A stretch of DNA of 64,000 nucleotides from Microstegium vimineum (taxonomy: Eukaryota; Streptophyta; Magnoliopsida; Poales; Poaceae). The position numbers and the translations under genes are program-made. The stretch is from assembly GCA_022036555.1 (NCBI GenBank), contig CM039139.1:19553376-19617375 (forward strand), in the 5' to 3' direction. This document shows positions 1-9,820 of this stretch, piece after piece (positions within the stretch are counted from its first letter, which is position 1; each line of letters starts with the position of its first letter). Under the pieces are notes generated by a model. The model was not told the DNA's origin. It saw only the letters and a program-made list of their open reading frames with translations, and did not search any database.

Positions 1-233
1 TTTTTTTTCCCGAAAAAGACTGTGGGAGAGATCCCTACAGTGTCGACCTCTTTTTTTATATTAATTTTAAACAAAAGTGGCGAATTAGGGACTATGATTG
101 GTGAGACAACAAAAGATTATCGAGGGACACACCTGCTTCATCCAAGAGACGATGGGGTTGGGTGTCACGTGGTCGCCATGCGCGTGCTCCGTGCCAACCG
201 ATGCTAATTAAAGTTTAAACATGTCTTGCATCA
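1..233 (-). repeat. LTR-type fragment, reverse orientation, cut by window edge
   Basis: This stretch is the reverse complement of about 5869-6098, with few mismatches. The shared part includes the GTCGAC site followed by a T-rich tract and an internal CACGTGACAC motif. The other copy continues into a TATA box and a TG...CA-type end, so I read this as the U3 part of an LTR on the minus strand that begins outside the window. The short ORF at 22-207 has a counterpart in the other copy, which reflects repeat homology and not a gene. Confidence 0.7.
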
Positions 234-260
234 TTAAGGTCCCTAAGGTCCATAAGGTTG

Positions 261-363
261 GTAGGTCTATAAGGTCTCTGGGATATGACGAGGTAATATC
301 CCCAACACTTTGTAGGTCCATAAGGTCCCTGGGGATATGACGAGGTAATATCCCCAACACTTT
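261..363. repeat. Two tandem copies of a ~51-bp unit
   Basis: 261-311 and 312-363 are near-identical direct repeats, each running from GTAGGTC to ATATCCCCAACACTT. A shorter piece of the motif (AAGGTCC) also occurs just upstream. No coding potential is visible. Confidence 0.85.
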
Positions 364-394
364 TCATTTAGTAAGTTTTTCAATCTGAGGTCGT

Positions 395-830
395 TTACAA
401 AATTTAAATTTCAAAATTTAAAGGGTGTTTTGCATGACAAGATTATTTTTAAATAAAAAAGTCGTCAACTACAATGTTTCATAACTTTTAAAGATATACA
501 ATATTTATTTTGGTTGTTTTTTCATCCAAGGTAGTTTGGAAATTTTGAACTTTAAATTGTAAGTAATTCAAACAGAGTTTTGCATGACAAAATGATTTCA
601 AATCAAAAAGTTGTCAACTATAATGTTTCATAACTTTTCAAGATCTACAATATTTATTTTGGTTGTTTTTGCACCCGAGGTCGTTTGAAAAACTCAAAAT
701 TTAAAATTCAAACGCAGTTTTGCAAGACAAGATGATCTCAAATAAAAAAAGTTGTCAATTGCAAAGTTTCATAACTTTTTTTAGATCTACAAAGTTTATT
801 TTGGTTGTCTGGTCATATATTCATTCGACA
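395..830. repeat. Three diverged tandem units, period ~140-150 bp (CACTA-like subterminal array)
   Basis: The anchor TTTGCATGACAA or a close variant recurs near 428, 578 and 718. Each is followed by AAAAGTTGTCAACT, TTTCATAACTTTT and a TTTATTTTGGTTGT block. The same motif set appears inverted at 56690-56900. Repeated AT-rich motifs of this kind are typical of subterminal regions of grass CACTA-type elements. The family assignment is inference. Confidence 0.65.
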
Positions 831-879
831 TGGTCGTTCTAACATTATTCATAAATCTTTCTCTCAAAATGTGAAGAAA

Positions 880-1135
880 TGACCAAAATAAACATTGTAC
901 ATTTTGATGAGTTATACAACTTTGTAGTTCAAAACCTTCTCATTTGAATTAATTTATTACTTTAAAAATGTGCTTTGAAATTTTCTCTGCTTAGTGTAAA
1001 AAAACACTTGGCAAAGAGCTCTTTCCTGAGTGTAAAAAAACACTCAGTAAAGAATCTTTGCGGAATGTTTTTTTACACCTCACAAAGAAGCTCAAGCTAA
1101 GTGAACGGAAAAAAAAAACTCAGCAAAAAACCGGT
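880..1135. mobile_element. CACTA-type transposon fragment
   Basis: 980-1135 has three degenerate repeats of the GGCAAAGAG...TTTGC...GAGTGT type, alternating in orientation and separated by poly-A/T. The TTTGCCGAGTGT motif is characteristic of CACTA (En/Spm-like) elements of maize and sorghum. No transposase and no complete ends are visible. 890-960 resembles 6590-6670. Confidence 0.6.
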
Positions 1136-1140
1136 TTCCG

Positions 1141-1924
1141 GTACCAATGTATATGCCCCTTAAAAGCTTTGAATCAACATGCGACTACTTTGGATTTATC
1201 ATCTCGATAGGTAATTTTTGGAACACAAAGAAACTGCCATACCTGATTAGCAACTAAAACACGATATTATATTAGGGTGGCGAGGGGTATGGTGGGAGAC
1301 GGAGTGGATGATGATTAGATGGCGTCGCAGGTGTGGCGGTTGGCATAGGATTGCGGCGAACACAGGAGAGAGGACGACGACGAATGTGATCGGCCAGAAA
1401 GAGTGGTGGGGACAATTGGGCAAATGTGATTGGCCAAGTTGCGTACAGCTGGATAATAGTAACGGTTTAACGACGACTGGACCATGAAAAAAAACGACGA
1501 CTGCAAGCTTGTTTGGATTTTTATGCATGGGAAGAAATAGTCAGCCGCGCACGTGTGTTTGGGTTTGGCGCCCGGCGTACCTTTTGTCTGAGTAACTCGA
1601 TCGAATACTACATCTCAGAGGAGAACACGTTTCGGGTACATATGCGCATGCATGCATCAACTGGGCAACGCGGCGATCGAGCACCAACCAAGCGCACAGA
1701 CCACATGCACCTTGATCGAAATCGAAGAGGAACTGCATGCATGCGTCGCAACTTCCAGTAAATTAAATGGTCTTCTTCATTTGGTCCAGAAACTGCGGCG
1801 TAACGGGCATGTTTTGGAGTCCAATCAACGGATAGAGAGATGACTGACCAAAAAGGCAGGGAAGAATAGCAAAACGTCTTGGTCTCCCGCGCACACGCTA
1901 CCAAAATAAAGCATAATCATCGTG
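1141..1924. other. Upstream region of the acyltransferase gene, no gene seen
   Basis: The short ORFs on both strands overlap one another and resemble nothing known. A G-box core CACGTG lies at 1550-1555. The rest is best read as distal promoter or decayed repeat. Confidence 0.5.
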
Positions 1925-1930
1925 CACTAA

Positions 1931-1962
1931 CACGTGTACGCAACGTCTCCCATCTATTTATA
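1931..1962 (+). promoter_or_regulatory. Core promoter of the BAHD gene (G-box and TATA)
   Basis: CACGTG at 1931-1936 is followed by TATTTATA at 1955-1962, about 150 bases before the ATG at 2112. That distance fits a transcription start near 1990 and a leader of roughly 120 bases. The G-box could recruit bZIP or bHLH factors; this is inference. Confidence 0.6.
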
Positions 1963-2111
1963 GGCAGTCTCCTCATCGTACAAACCACAGCCACACCATC
2001 AGAACACGAGTACGTGGATGCACACTAGCTGCTACGACCTCCTAACATACAACCAACAGCTCAAACCAAGCTGCTTAATTAGTTGCAATCATCACGTACG
2101 CCCACATTAGA

Positions 2112-3445
2112 ATGGAGATCACGACGACAAGCACGATGGTAAAGCCCGTCTACTCCACCCCGCACCCTCTCGCCGGCGACAAGGTCCCGCTGACCGTCTT
2201 TGACCGCGCCGCCTTCGACATCTTCGTGCCTATCGTGTTCGCCTACCCGGCGCCGGCGCCGTCCAACGAGGCCCTCAAGGCGGGCCTCAGCAGGGCCGTT
2301 GCGCTGTACCCCACCTCGCCGGCCGCCTCGGCGTCGACAACCAAGGCCGCCGGTTCCTCCACTTGAACGACGAGGGAGTGCTTGTGGTAGAGACAGCCCT
2401 CTCGGCCGACCTGGCCGACGTGCTCGACGACGGCGGTATGGCCGCCGCCAACGTCGACGACCTGTACCCTACGCCTCCAGAGGACAACTTTGGGGCGGCA
2501 CTGCTGCAGATCAAGCTCAACCGCTGCAACTGCGGTGGACTCGTGATCGGCATCACCAGCCACCACCAAGTCGCCGACGGTCACTCTATGAGCACCTTCC
2601 TAACCACGTGGGCTACCGCGGTGCGCGCGGCGGGCAAGGACGACTTCAACTCTACAGCGCCGACGCCCTTCCTCGACCGCGCGGCGACCGCAGTGCCCCG
2701 CGCCACGCCGGCGCCGGTTTTCGACCACCGGTCCATCGAGTTCAAGGGAGGGGACGACGACCGCGCCGCCAACTCCAAGCCCTACGCCGCCGTCGTGCCC
2801 ATGGACAAGATCAGGAACGTCACCGTGCACTTCTCCCACGAGTTCATCGCTGACCTCAAAGCGCGCGTCGGCGTCCGGTGCAGCACGTTCCAGTGCCTCC
2901 TGGCGCACGTGTGGAAGAAGATCACGGCGGCGCGGGACCTCGAGATGGAGGAGTTCACGCAGGTGAGGGTGGCCGTGAACTGCAGGGGTAGGGCCAGCCC
3001 TGCCGTGACGGCGGACTTCTTCGGAAACATGGTGCTGTGGGCGTTCCCGAAGCTCCAGGTCAAGGACCTGCTCAACTCGAGCTACGGCCGCGTGGTCGAG
3101 GCCATCCGCGACGCCGTGGCGCGCGTCGACGGCGAGTACATCCAGTCCTTCGTCGACTTTGGGGCCGCGGCGGACGCGAGCGGGGAGGAGCTTGTCGCGA
3201 CGGCAGCGGCGCCCGGCACGATGCTGAGCCCGGACCTGGAGGTGGACAGCTGGCTAGGGTTCCAGTTCCACCAGATGGACCTGGGCAACGGGCCGCCCTG
3301 CGCGTTCCTGCCGCCCGACCTGCCCATCGAGGGGCTCATGATCTTCGTGCCGTCGCGCACTGCAAAAGGCGGTGTTGATCTGTTCATGGCCGTCGCGGAG
3401 TGCCATGTCGACGAGTTCGAGCAGATCTGCCACTCCGTTGATTGA
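2112..3445 (+). CDS. BAHD hydroxycinnamoyl-CoA:amine N-acyltransferase, broken by a 1-base frameshift
   Basis: Members of this family transfer a hydroxycinnamoyl group from CoA to amines such as agmatine, putrescine or tyramine in the cytosol, giving phenolamides used in defence. The gene is intronless. Frame one runs 2112-2366 and starts with the usual N-terminal region (VKPVYSTPHPLAGDKVPLT). Frame two takes over at about 2312 and runs to the stop at 3443-3445. The catalytic HxxxD motif is HQVAD at 2564-2578, and the structural DFGWG position reads DLGNG at 3278-3292. Together the parts match a normal family length of about 444 residues. The break is a loss of one C in the C-run at 2309-2312; in the first frame it leads to TGA at 2364-2366. 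Everything else looks intact, so this is either a recent null allele or a sequencing error. Substrate preference cannot be read reliably. The aromatic amino acid decarboxylase downstream makes an aromatic amine plausible. Confidence 0.87.
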
Positions 3446-3748
3446 TGAAACGACTTATACGACGCACAACGAGGTTTCGATTGCATGCACTGAGTTGTGA
3501 TTTAATTGATTATTATCGCCAACTGGCGATACCCATTGGCGTCTATACCTCTCGCAAGTGGTTACCTTTGAAATCCACACGTCATATGTACTACTACTAC
3601 TAGCACATATGGGCGCTCTTCGTTACGCCGGTTCTTGATAAGCATTTGTTGTAAGCGGTAAAGTAAGTTATTTTTTTTTTGTATATACTGAAACAATATA
3701 TGTATAATAACATGGATAAGTAATCGAAATTGTTGTTATGATTTAATA
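3446..3748. other. 3' flank of the BAHD gene
   Basis: The sequence becomes AT-rich after about 3660 and is likely to hold the 3' UTR and polyadenylation region. No gene is seen. Confidence 0.5.
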
Positions 3749-4230
3749 ACAGCTCAATATAAAGATGCACTGCCTGATAGAAATATTACAAACTCTTTAT
3801 TGTCATGATTGATATCAATCACCATACTATACGCACTTTACGGCGTGTGATCGCTGCTTGTGTAAAATAAAAGATTAAAAAATAAATGAGTAAAATAAGA
3901 GAATAAAGAAGCTTAAATAAATTTAAAACTAAAAAATAATAAAAGTTTTTGGGAAGTAGGAACTAAAAATGATTAAAAATGCCTCTAACAGTGCAATATA
4001 AAGCTATACTCGTCTGATAGAAAGACTACATATTTTTTATTGCTATAACTGATATAGATTACCACACTACAAGCACTCTGATACGTAGGATCGTACATAT
4101 ATAAAAAAAGATTAAAAATAGAAATACTACGGACTCTTTATCGCTTGCTTTAGAATTAAAAATAAATAAAATAAAAAAAATAAATATGAAATTTCAAAAT
4201 TATAATAAAAACTAAAAAAATAATAATAAA
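3749..4230. repeat. Two diverged direct repeats of ~240 bp, AT-rich
   Basis: 3749-3987 and about 3988-4230 both contain CAATATAAAG, CTGATAGAAA, a TTTATTG block, a CACTA-rich block and then AAAGATTAAAAA. The copies differ by many substitutions and indels, so the duplication is old. Nothing coding is visible. Confidence 0.65.
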
Positions 4231-4430
4231 AAATAAAAAATGTCAAATCGATGAACAGTGCCAGAGGCTCTCTCCGGCCACCAATTTATTGGCGCATGAG
4301 GAATATCTTACTTATTACTATCTACTATATATATTTGTTTAATATAACTATCATGCATATTACGTTACAACAGGATAATAAACTAGTTGCAAGTTCACTT
4401 AGCCATGCATGCACAAGCACCCGCCACTTC

Positions 4431-5088
4431 TATAGATGGGCAACGGGCTGGCCCGACCTGGGCCGTCACACCACCAGGCCAATAGGCACGGCATGACTGG
4501 CCTTCGGCCCAGGCACGACCCTATGACTCGATTTTCGGGCCGAGCCAGCCCGTTGGTCACGGCAAAATCAGCGGACCAGGCCAGCCCACAACCGATCCAT
4601 AGAAAACAGTTCAAAATTCTCATCTCATCAAGCACAAGTCCAACTTCACATTCACATGTCCCAGAAACATCATTCAAAACCGTTTACATGTTATCGGAGT
4701 CGAAGACGAAGGCGAGCGAGAGCCGAGAGTGGATGTGGCCAAGCGCCCGAGCGGGAGCGGCGACAGAATGGATTCGGATTTGGTGAAAGGGGGGTCGAGC
4801 CGCGGTGGCTCCCTTATATATGGACGGGGTCGCGACAAGGTGGGGGATGGTGTTGGGCTATGCCAAAAGAACCGTTGGAGGGAGGGGTTGTAGTGGACCG
4901 GGCCTCCCATTGAGACCAGACGGTGCCCGTGCCGGCCCACTCGCTCGAGTGGCGACCGAGGCACGGCCTGCTCCCCCGGGTCGTGCCAGCCCGAGCCCAA
5001 TGACCAATGGGTTGGGCTGTGCTTGGGCCGGGCTAAATTAATGGGCTTCGGGTCTGGCTAACGGGCTCGGGCTGCATGTCCATCTATA
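4431..5088. mobile_element. Non-autonomous hAT-like transposon with 8-bp target duplication
   Basis: The ends are inverted: TATAGATGGG at 4431 and the reverse complement of TATAGATGGAC at 5078-5088. They are flanked by GCCACTTC (4423-4430) and TCCACTTC (5089-5096), an 8-bp direct repeat with one mismatch, the size expected for hAT insertion. The interior is GC-rich with many GGGC/GCCC motifs, and no transposase is visible. Short ORFs inside are incidental. Confidence 0.75.
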
Positions 5089-5096
5089 TCCACTTC

Positions 5097-5868
5097 AGCT
5101 TCAAAAATAATTAGGTACAGACCCCCGTACCGTAAGGATAAAAGCCACTTGTCCCTAAGGACCCATCATCTATGGTTAGGGATGGTTGGCTCAGCCGCTC
5201 AGCCGCTCAGGAAATAAATACAAAAGTGTACCCTTTTTATGAATAGTGCTAATAAGATCCTCAGTGTCATGTCATCCACGTCATTGGTGACACCGATGAC
5301 GCTTGAAGATAACAGGCCGTCTGCAAATATATTGACACAATACAAAGTGGGCCATTCTATAATAAAAATACTACATCTCTTATATTAAAAAATCTAGTAA
5401 ATACTAAATACTTTTATGAGCAAACTTGGCCTTAGAGTGTCCATGAACACTACCTGTAAAAAGCTATCCTACTATTAGCACATGAAAATCAATAATTTAC
5501 TTTTATGGAACTGAATTGAAAAACATAAGGATAGTACGATAAAATAATAATATTATAAAATTTAATATTAATGTTAATGTGACATTTAATCTAAAAAATA
5601 AATTAAGTTTGTGAAATTTACATAGCCACAAGTTCGTGGTTTTATAGTTACGTTAATATTGTTTGATCTGAAGAATTTCTAGAAAAATATTACAAATTTG
5701 TGCTTAGAATACTTTATGTGAATACGTACAAGATAATTAACAAGAATATATTTTTGTGGATCTTTTTGGTTTTGATTGACAAGTTCACTATTGAGTGCTT
5801 CTATGCTAATTGCTCATGCATGATAGGTAATCGTTTTGGCTATAAACGTAATGTTAGATCGTATCTTA
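5097..5868. other. AT-rich spacer, nothing recognised
   Basis: No ORF with family resemblance, no clear inverted repeat and no RNA gene is seen. The small ORF at 5700-5894 has no recognisable motif and runs into the adjoining LTR. Confidence 0.5.
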
Positions 5869-6580
5869 TGATACAAGACATGTTTAAACTTTAATTAGCA
5901 TCGGTTGGCACGGAGCACGGGCATGGCGACCACGTGACACCCAACCCCATCGTCTCTTGGATGAAGCAGGTGTGTCCCTCGATAATCTTTTGTTGTCTCA
6001 CCAATCATAGTCCCTAATTCGCCACTTTTGTTTAAAATTAATATAAAAAAAGAGGTCGACACTGTGGGGATCTCTCCCACAGTCTTTTTCGGTAAAAAAA
6101 AACCATATTCCCTCATTCGCCACTTGGTGCGTCATCCAGAAGGCGACCTAGCTCATGAGGTCTTGCGGCATGCGACCAGCCCGTCGTGCTCGCCAAGAAC
6201 TCCGAAGAAGTCTTGCTCGCCAAGGAAGATCCTAGTAGATAGACTCAGATCATTTGCCTTAAGGGATCGATTGTAATCTCTTAGGATATGTAAACTGTAA
6301 CCCTACTCTCCCGCTATATAAGGCGAGTAGGGACCCCCTCGAAAACTCTCTCTTATAACCTCTTAGATCTCATCTACACCTCGTGTAACCTAATACTCAT
6401 ATCAATCCAGCCACCAGAACATGGGACGTAGGGTATTACGGCGATTTGTTGGCCTGAACCTGTATAAATCGTCGTGTCTACGCTCTCTGTGTTACGCTTG
6501 ATCGTCGTCGCCATACCTCCGCCTACAATCTACTACCGTAGGGTACCCGTAGGTAGACTGCGACGCATATTTCGTCGACA
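5869..6580 (+). repeat. Probable solo LTR or LTR remnant (gypsy-like)
   Basis: The sequence begins TGATACAAGACATG, has a TATATAAGGCGAG box near 6316, and a downstream R/U5-like part ending CGTCGACA, so it has TG...CA termini. The 5' part is an inverted copy of 1-233. The bases next to the ends (TCTTA before, AAAAG after) do not match, so no target duplication supports a simple insertion. No gag or pol is attached. Confidence 0.65.
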
Positions 6581-6584
6581 AAAA

Positions 6585-6890
6585 GTGTAGATCTCAAAAC
6601 GTTACAAAACTATGTAGTTTACAACCTTTTCATTTGTGAGTTCATTTAGAATCTCAAACAGTGAATTTACGCTCAGTTTGGTTTAATTTGGTATAATATG
6701 TGGAGAACCAAAACGGATTATAACATAAGTGATAGTGTGGTGCAGTGGTTAGAGAAGGGGATGCGCGAGGGAGATGTCACAGGTTCGAATCCGGTTGGCC
6801 GCTTAGGCGCGAATTATGTGCGACAAATGACGTGGCTTGCCGAGTGTTGGCACCCGACAAAGACTTTGCCGAGTCAGTTTTGTAGCATTG
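6585..6890. mobile_element. CACTA-type fragment with tRNA-like module
   Basis: 6590-6670 resembles 890-960. 6695-6716 (ATATGTGGAGAACC-type block) resembles 6950-offset sequence found again at 56950. 6838-6872 carries two copies of the TTGCCGAGT motif of grass CACTA elements. The right boundary is not defined. Confidence 0.55.
6738..6792 (+). other. tRNA-like Pol III box A and box B inside a transposon fragment
   Basis: TGGTGCAGTGG at 6738-6748 fits the internal box A consensus. GGTTCGAATCC at 6782-6792 is a perfect box B (GGTTCGANTCC), 33 bases downstream. No acceptor stem can be formed around them, so this is a SINE-like or tRNA-derived module and not a tRNA gene. Confidence 0.55.
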
Positions 6891-7317
6891 CCATGTAGTG
6901 TACATATGACTTAGCAAATAACTCCTACAATGGGTTGTGCCTTTTAAGTTGTCCCAAAATAATTCTAGAATATTTAATTTATGTATGGAATAAAGAAAGG
7001 TTTGTGAGTTGCATGACAACAAATACTTGTACAATGATATAAGATAAGACTTGCATTGTAGGTTTTAGCTTATGAGGTGGTTACTTCACGAAACAACGAC
7101 CTCTTTTTTTTTACCTCCTTTTCTCTCTTTACGTCATAAAAACTCAATATGGCACCGTACAAAACAACCTATGTATGAAACTACTATGTGTGCCAAAGTA
7201 CTTCTTAATTAGGTGTGATAGTTGATGTATTGAACAAAATCCTCTTGATCAGATGAGTCTCGAGGCTGACCGAGTAGACGTAGGGTGACCTCTTCATGAT
7301 TCGTTCACCCTTAATGA
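6891..7317. other. Spacer, nothing recognised
   Basis: Moderately AT-rich sequence without a convincing ORF or repeat structure. Confidence 0.45.
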
Positions 7318-7402
7318 TTGGCAGTGTGTCCCTCGATAATCTTTTGTTGTATCACCAATCAGGCAATCATAGTCCCTCATTCGCCACTTCGTGCGTCATG
7401 CT
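7318..7402 (+). repeat. Short fragment of the 5869-6580 LTR family
   Basis: GTGTCCCTCGATAATC, CACCAATCA and CATTCGCCACTT match parts of 5970-6135, with small indels. This is a third, truncated copy near the decarboxylase promoter. Confidence 0.7.
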
Positions 7403-7645
7403 TACTAAAAATGCCTGTCTAACAGATAAATTACTTTCATTTGAAGCACGTGGAAATGGCCAGGGTGTTTATTTTTCAAGTGTATGATCGTCTGGATTGA
7501 AGTCGTTTGACGAAAAATGCAGCTGCGTTCTCATGAACTTTATAGACATGATCAGTACCTGACTACCTGCTTGGAAACGAACTCCTGGTGCATGTGGACA
7601 TCAAGCTCTCATCATCGATCATCGTACTCTGCTTTAGACAAGAGA

Positions 7646-7768
7646 CACGTGCCAATTGGGGCAAAGACTGTTGGTTTGGACTTTTCCACGAGGGGGAAGC
7701 AACTACTCGGCACCTACCTGCTTGCGATCGAGTTGCGAACGTGCGCACCTTTCCGCTTCTTATAAATA
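7646..7768 (+). promoter_or_regulatory. Decarboxylase promoter: G-box and TATA box
   Basis: A G-box core CACGTG lies at 7646-7651 and a strong TATAAATA at 7761-7768. The ATG is at 7952, which implies a leader of about 150-160 bases. The acyltransferase promoter has the same pair of elements, compatible with co-regulation but not proof of it. Confidence 0.65.
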
Positions 7769-7951
7769 GCTACGAAGGCTGTTCAAATTTTCATGCACCA
7801 GTAGTACGTCTCGACATTTGCAGCATCTTCTTACGTACTACTCTCGAACCAAGGAGTGTGCAGAAGAAGGTGCAGCAGTAGTTCAGAGCACTAGTTCATC
7901 GTAGTAGCTCGATCCATTCATCAGTACACAGTACTCCCTCCAGCTTTTTCC

Positions 7952-9550
7952 ATGGCCCCGCCATCACACTTGTACAGCAGCAATGTCGCCCCACAGAACG
8001 GCACCTTCCTCCCCATGATGGGAACAGGAAATGTGCCGCCGGCGCAGGACTCCTCGTGCAAGCTGGACGCAGACGAGTTCCGTCGGCAGGGCCACCAGGT
8101 GATCGACTTCATGGCCGACTACTACGGCCGCATGGACGACTACCCCGTGCACCCCAGCGTGAATCCCGGCTTCCTGCGCCACATCCTCCCCGCGAGCGCG
8201 CCGTCGCGTCCGGAGCCCGACGCGTTCGGCGCCGCGCTGCGGGACGTCCGTGACCTCATCCTGCCCGGCATGACGCACTGGCAGAGCGCCCGCCACTTCG
8301 CGCACTTCCCGGCGTCCAGCAGCACCGTCGGCGCCCTCGGCGAGGCCCTCACGGCCGGCATCAACGTCGTTCCTTTCACGTGGGCCGCCTCGCCGGCCGC
8401 CACGGAGCTCGAGATGGTCGTCGTGGACTGGCTCGGCAAGGCGCTCCACCTGCCCGAGAGCCTACTGTTCTGCGGCGGCGGCGGAGGCACGCTTCTCGGC
8501 ACCACGTGCGAGGCCATCCTGTGCGCCCTTGTCGCCGCCAGGGACCGCAAGCTCGCGGACATCGGAAGCGGGAGGATCGGAGACCTCGTCGTGTACTGTT
8601 CCGACCAGACGCACTTCGCCTTCAAAAAGGCAGCACACATAGCCGGCATCCACCGCGACAACTGCCGCGCGATCGCCACGTATCGTGATGACATGTTCGC
8701 GCTCTCGCCATCCGAGCTGCGAGCCGCCATGCAAGCGGACGTGGACGCCGGTCTGGTCCCGCTCTTCCTGTGCGCGACGGTCGGAACCACTCAGACGACG
8801 GCCGTGGACCCTATCAGAGAGCTCTGCGCCGTCGCGGCCACGCACGGTGTCTGGGTTCACGTGGACGCGGCCTACGCGGGCTCGGCGCTCGTCTGCCCGG
8901 AGTTCCGCCACCTGATCGACGGCGCCGAGGCCGTGGACTCCTTCAGCATGAATGCCCACAAGTGGCTTCTGGCCAACAACGACTGCTGCGCTCTGTGGGT
9001 GAAGAAGCCGTCGCTGCTCGTGGCGGCGCTCGGCACGGAGCAGGAGTACATCCTCAAAGACGCGGCCGCCGAGGGGCACGACGTCGTCGACTACAAGGAC
9101 TGGTCGGTGACGCTGACCCGCCGCTTCCGCGCCCTGAAACTGTGGCTCCTGCTCCGCTGCTATGGCGTCGAGGGCCTGCGCGACCACATCCGCGGCCATG
9201 TCGGCATGGCCGCGTCGTTCGAGGACATGGTCAAGGCCGACCCACGCTTCGAGGTGGTGGCAACGAGGCAGCTCGCACTCGTGTGCTTCAGGCTCCGGGC
9301 GACGGAGGAGGTGGGCGGCCCGAAGACGGCCAACGATCTCAACCGGAAGCTCCTCGAGGACGTGAACGCGACCTGCTCCGGCCCGTACATGAGCTCCGCC
9401 AATGTGGGCGGCATCTACATGCTCAGGTGCGCCATTGGGAGCACGCTTACGGAGGAGCGACACGTCCGCGACGCCTGGAAGGTTGTGCAGGGCTGTGCTG
9501 CTACCCTACTCCGTAAAACGGAGATTACCAGCGCCGCCGCCGTTGCCTGA
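7952..9550 (+). CDS. Aromatic-L-amino-acid decarboxylase (tyrosine decarboxylase-like)
   Basis: This is a PLP-dependent group II decarboxylase that converts tyrosine, or possibly tryptophan/phenylalanine, to the matching amine and CO2 in the cytosol. The 532-residue ORF is intronless, as usual for the plant family (about 490-530 aa). The N-terminal domain has HWQSARHFAHFPAS and PFTWAASPAATELE. The PLP-binding region has HVDAAYAGSA, and the Schiff-base lysine is K337 in NAHKW (codon 8960-8962). The flexible catalytic loop has Tyr366 in EQEYILKD, aligning with human DDC Tyr332. Tyr there marks a true decarboxylase, whereas aldehyde synthases carry Phe. The stretch TLTRRF has Thr where I recall tryptophan decarboxylases having Gly and tyrosine decarboxylases Ser, so a phenolic substrate is favoured. 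The start is the first ATG after a TATA box at 7761. Its partner is probably the acyltransferase upstream, which would use the amine product. Confidence 0.93.
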   Translation: MAPPSHLYSSNVAPQNGTFLPMMGTGNVPPAQDSSCKLDADEFRRQGHQVIDFMADYYGRMDDYPVHPSVNPGFLRHILPASAPSRPEPDAFGAALRDVRDLILPGMTHWQSARHFAHFPASSSTVGALGEALTAGINVVPFTWAASPAATELEMVVVDWLGKALHLPESLLFCGGGGGTLLGTTCEAILCALVAARDRKLADIGSGRIGDLVVYCSDQTHFAFKKAAHIAGIHRDNCRAIATYRDDMFALSPSELRAAMQADVDAGLVPLFLCATVGTTQTTAVDPIRELCAVAATHGVWVHVDAAYAGSALVCPEFRHLIDGAEAVDSFSMNAHKWLLANNDCCALWVKKPSLLVAALGTEQEYILKDAAAEGHDVVDYKDWSVTLTRRFRALKLWLLLRCYGVEGLRDHIRGHVGMAASFEDMVKADPRFEVVATRQLALVCFRLRATEEVGGPKTANDLNRKLLEDVNATCSGPYMSSANVGGIYMLRCAIGSTLTEERHVRDAWKVVQGCAATLLRKTEITSAAAVA

Positions 9551-9820
9551 GATCGGAGTATTTGTTTATATATTAATATTGTATGTTCTTTTGTTTTGTT
9601 AACAAAAAAATGTCATTTTCTCTAGGGCATCATGCTAAGGAGAATATAAGAGTTTATGTAGTAATACTGATATGTACCAAAAGGGTTTAAATGTCGGCCT
9701 ATACATTTTGAAATTTCTGAGATATCCTGTGTTTACCTGCTGGCCCCTATAGACAGTTTTGCTTTATCACCTGAAAATTTTAAAATCTGTCCATGAAAAT
9801 AGACGCAAAAACCCATCTGT
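9551..9820. other. 3' flank of the decarboxylase gene
   Basis: A T-rich stretch just after the stop is likely 3' UTR. No further gene is seen. Confidence 0.5.

Noticed and set aside
22..207. Short ORF with a near-identical counterpart at 5895-6116 (-)
   Set aside because: Its conservation comes from the inverted LTR-type repeat, not from selection on a protein.
2200..3378. Long Arg/Pro-rich ORFs overlapping the acyltransferase in other frames
   Set aside because: They are GC-rich shadows; only the frames with BAHD motifs are meaningful.
6738..6802. tRNA gene
   Set aside because: Box A and box B are present but no acceptor or anticodon stem can be formed.
8462..9463. 333-residue minus-strand ORF over the decarboxylase
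   Set aside because: Antisense shadow of a high-GC3 gene, with no domain.
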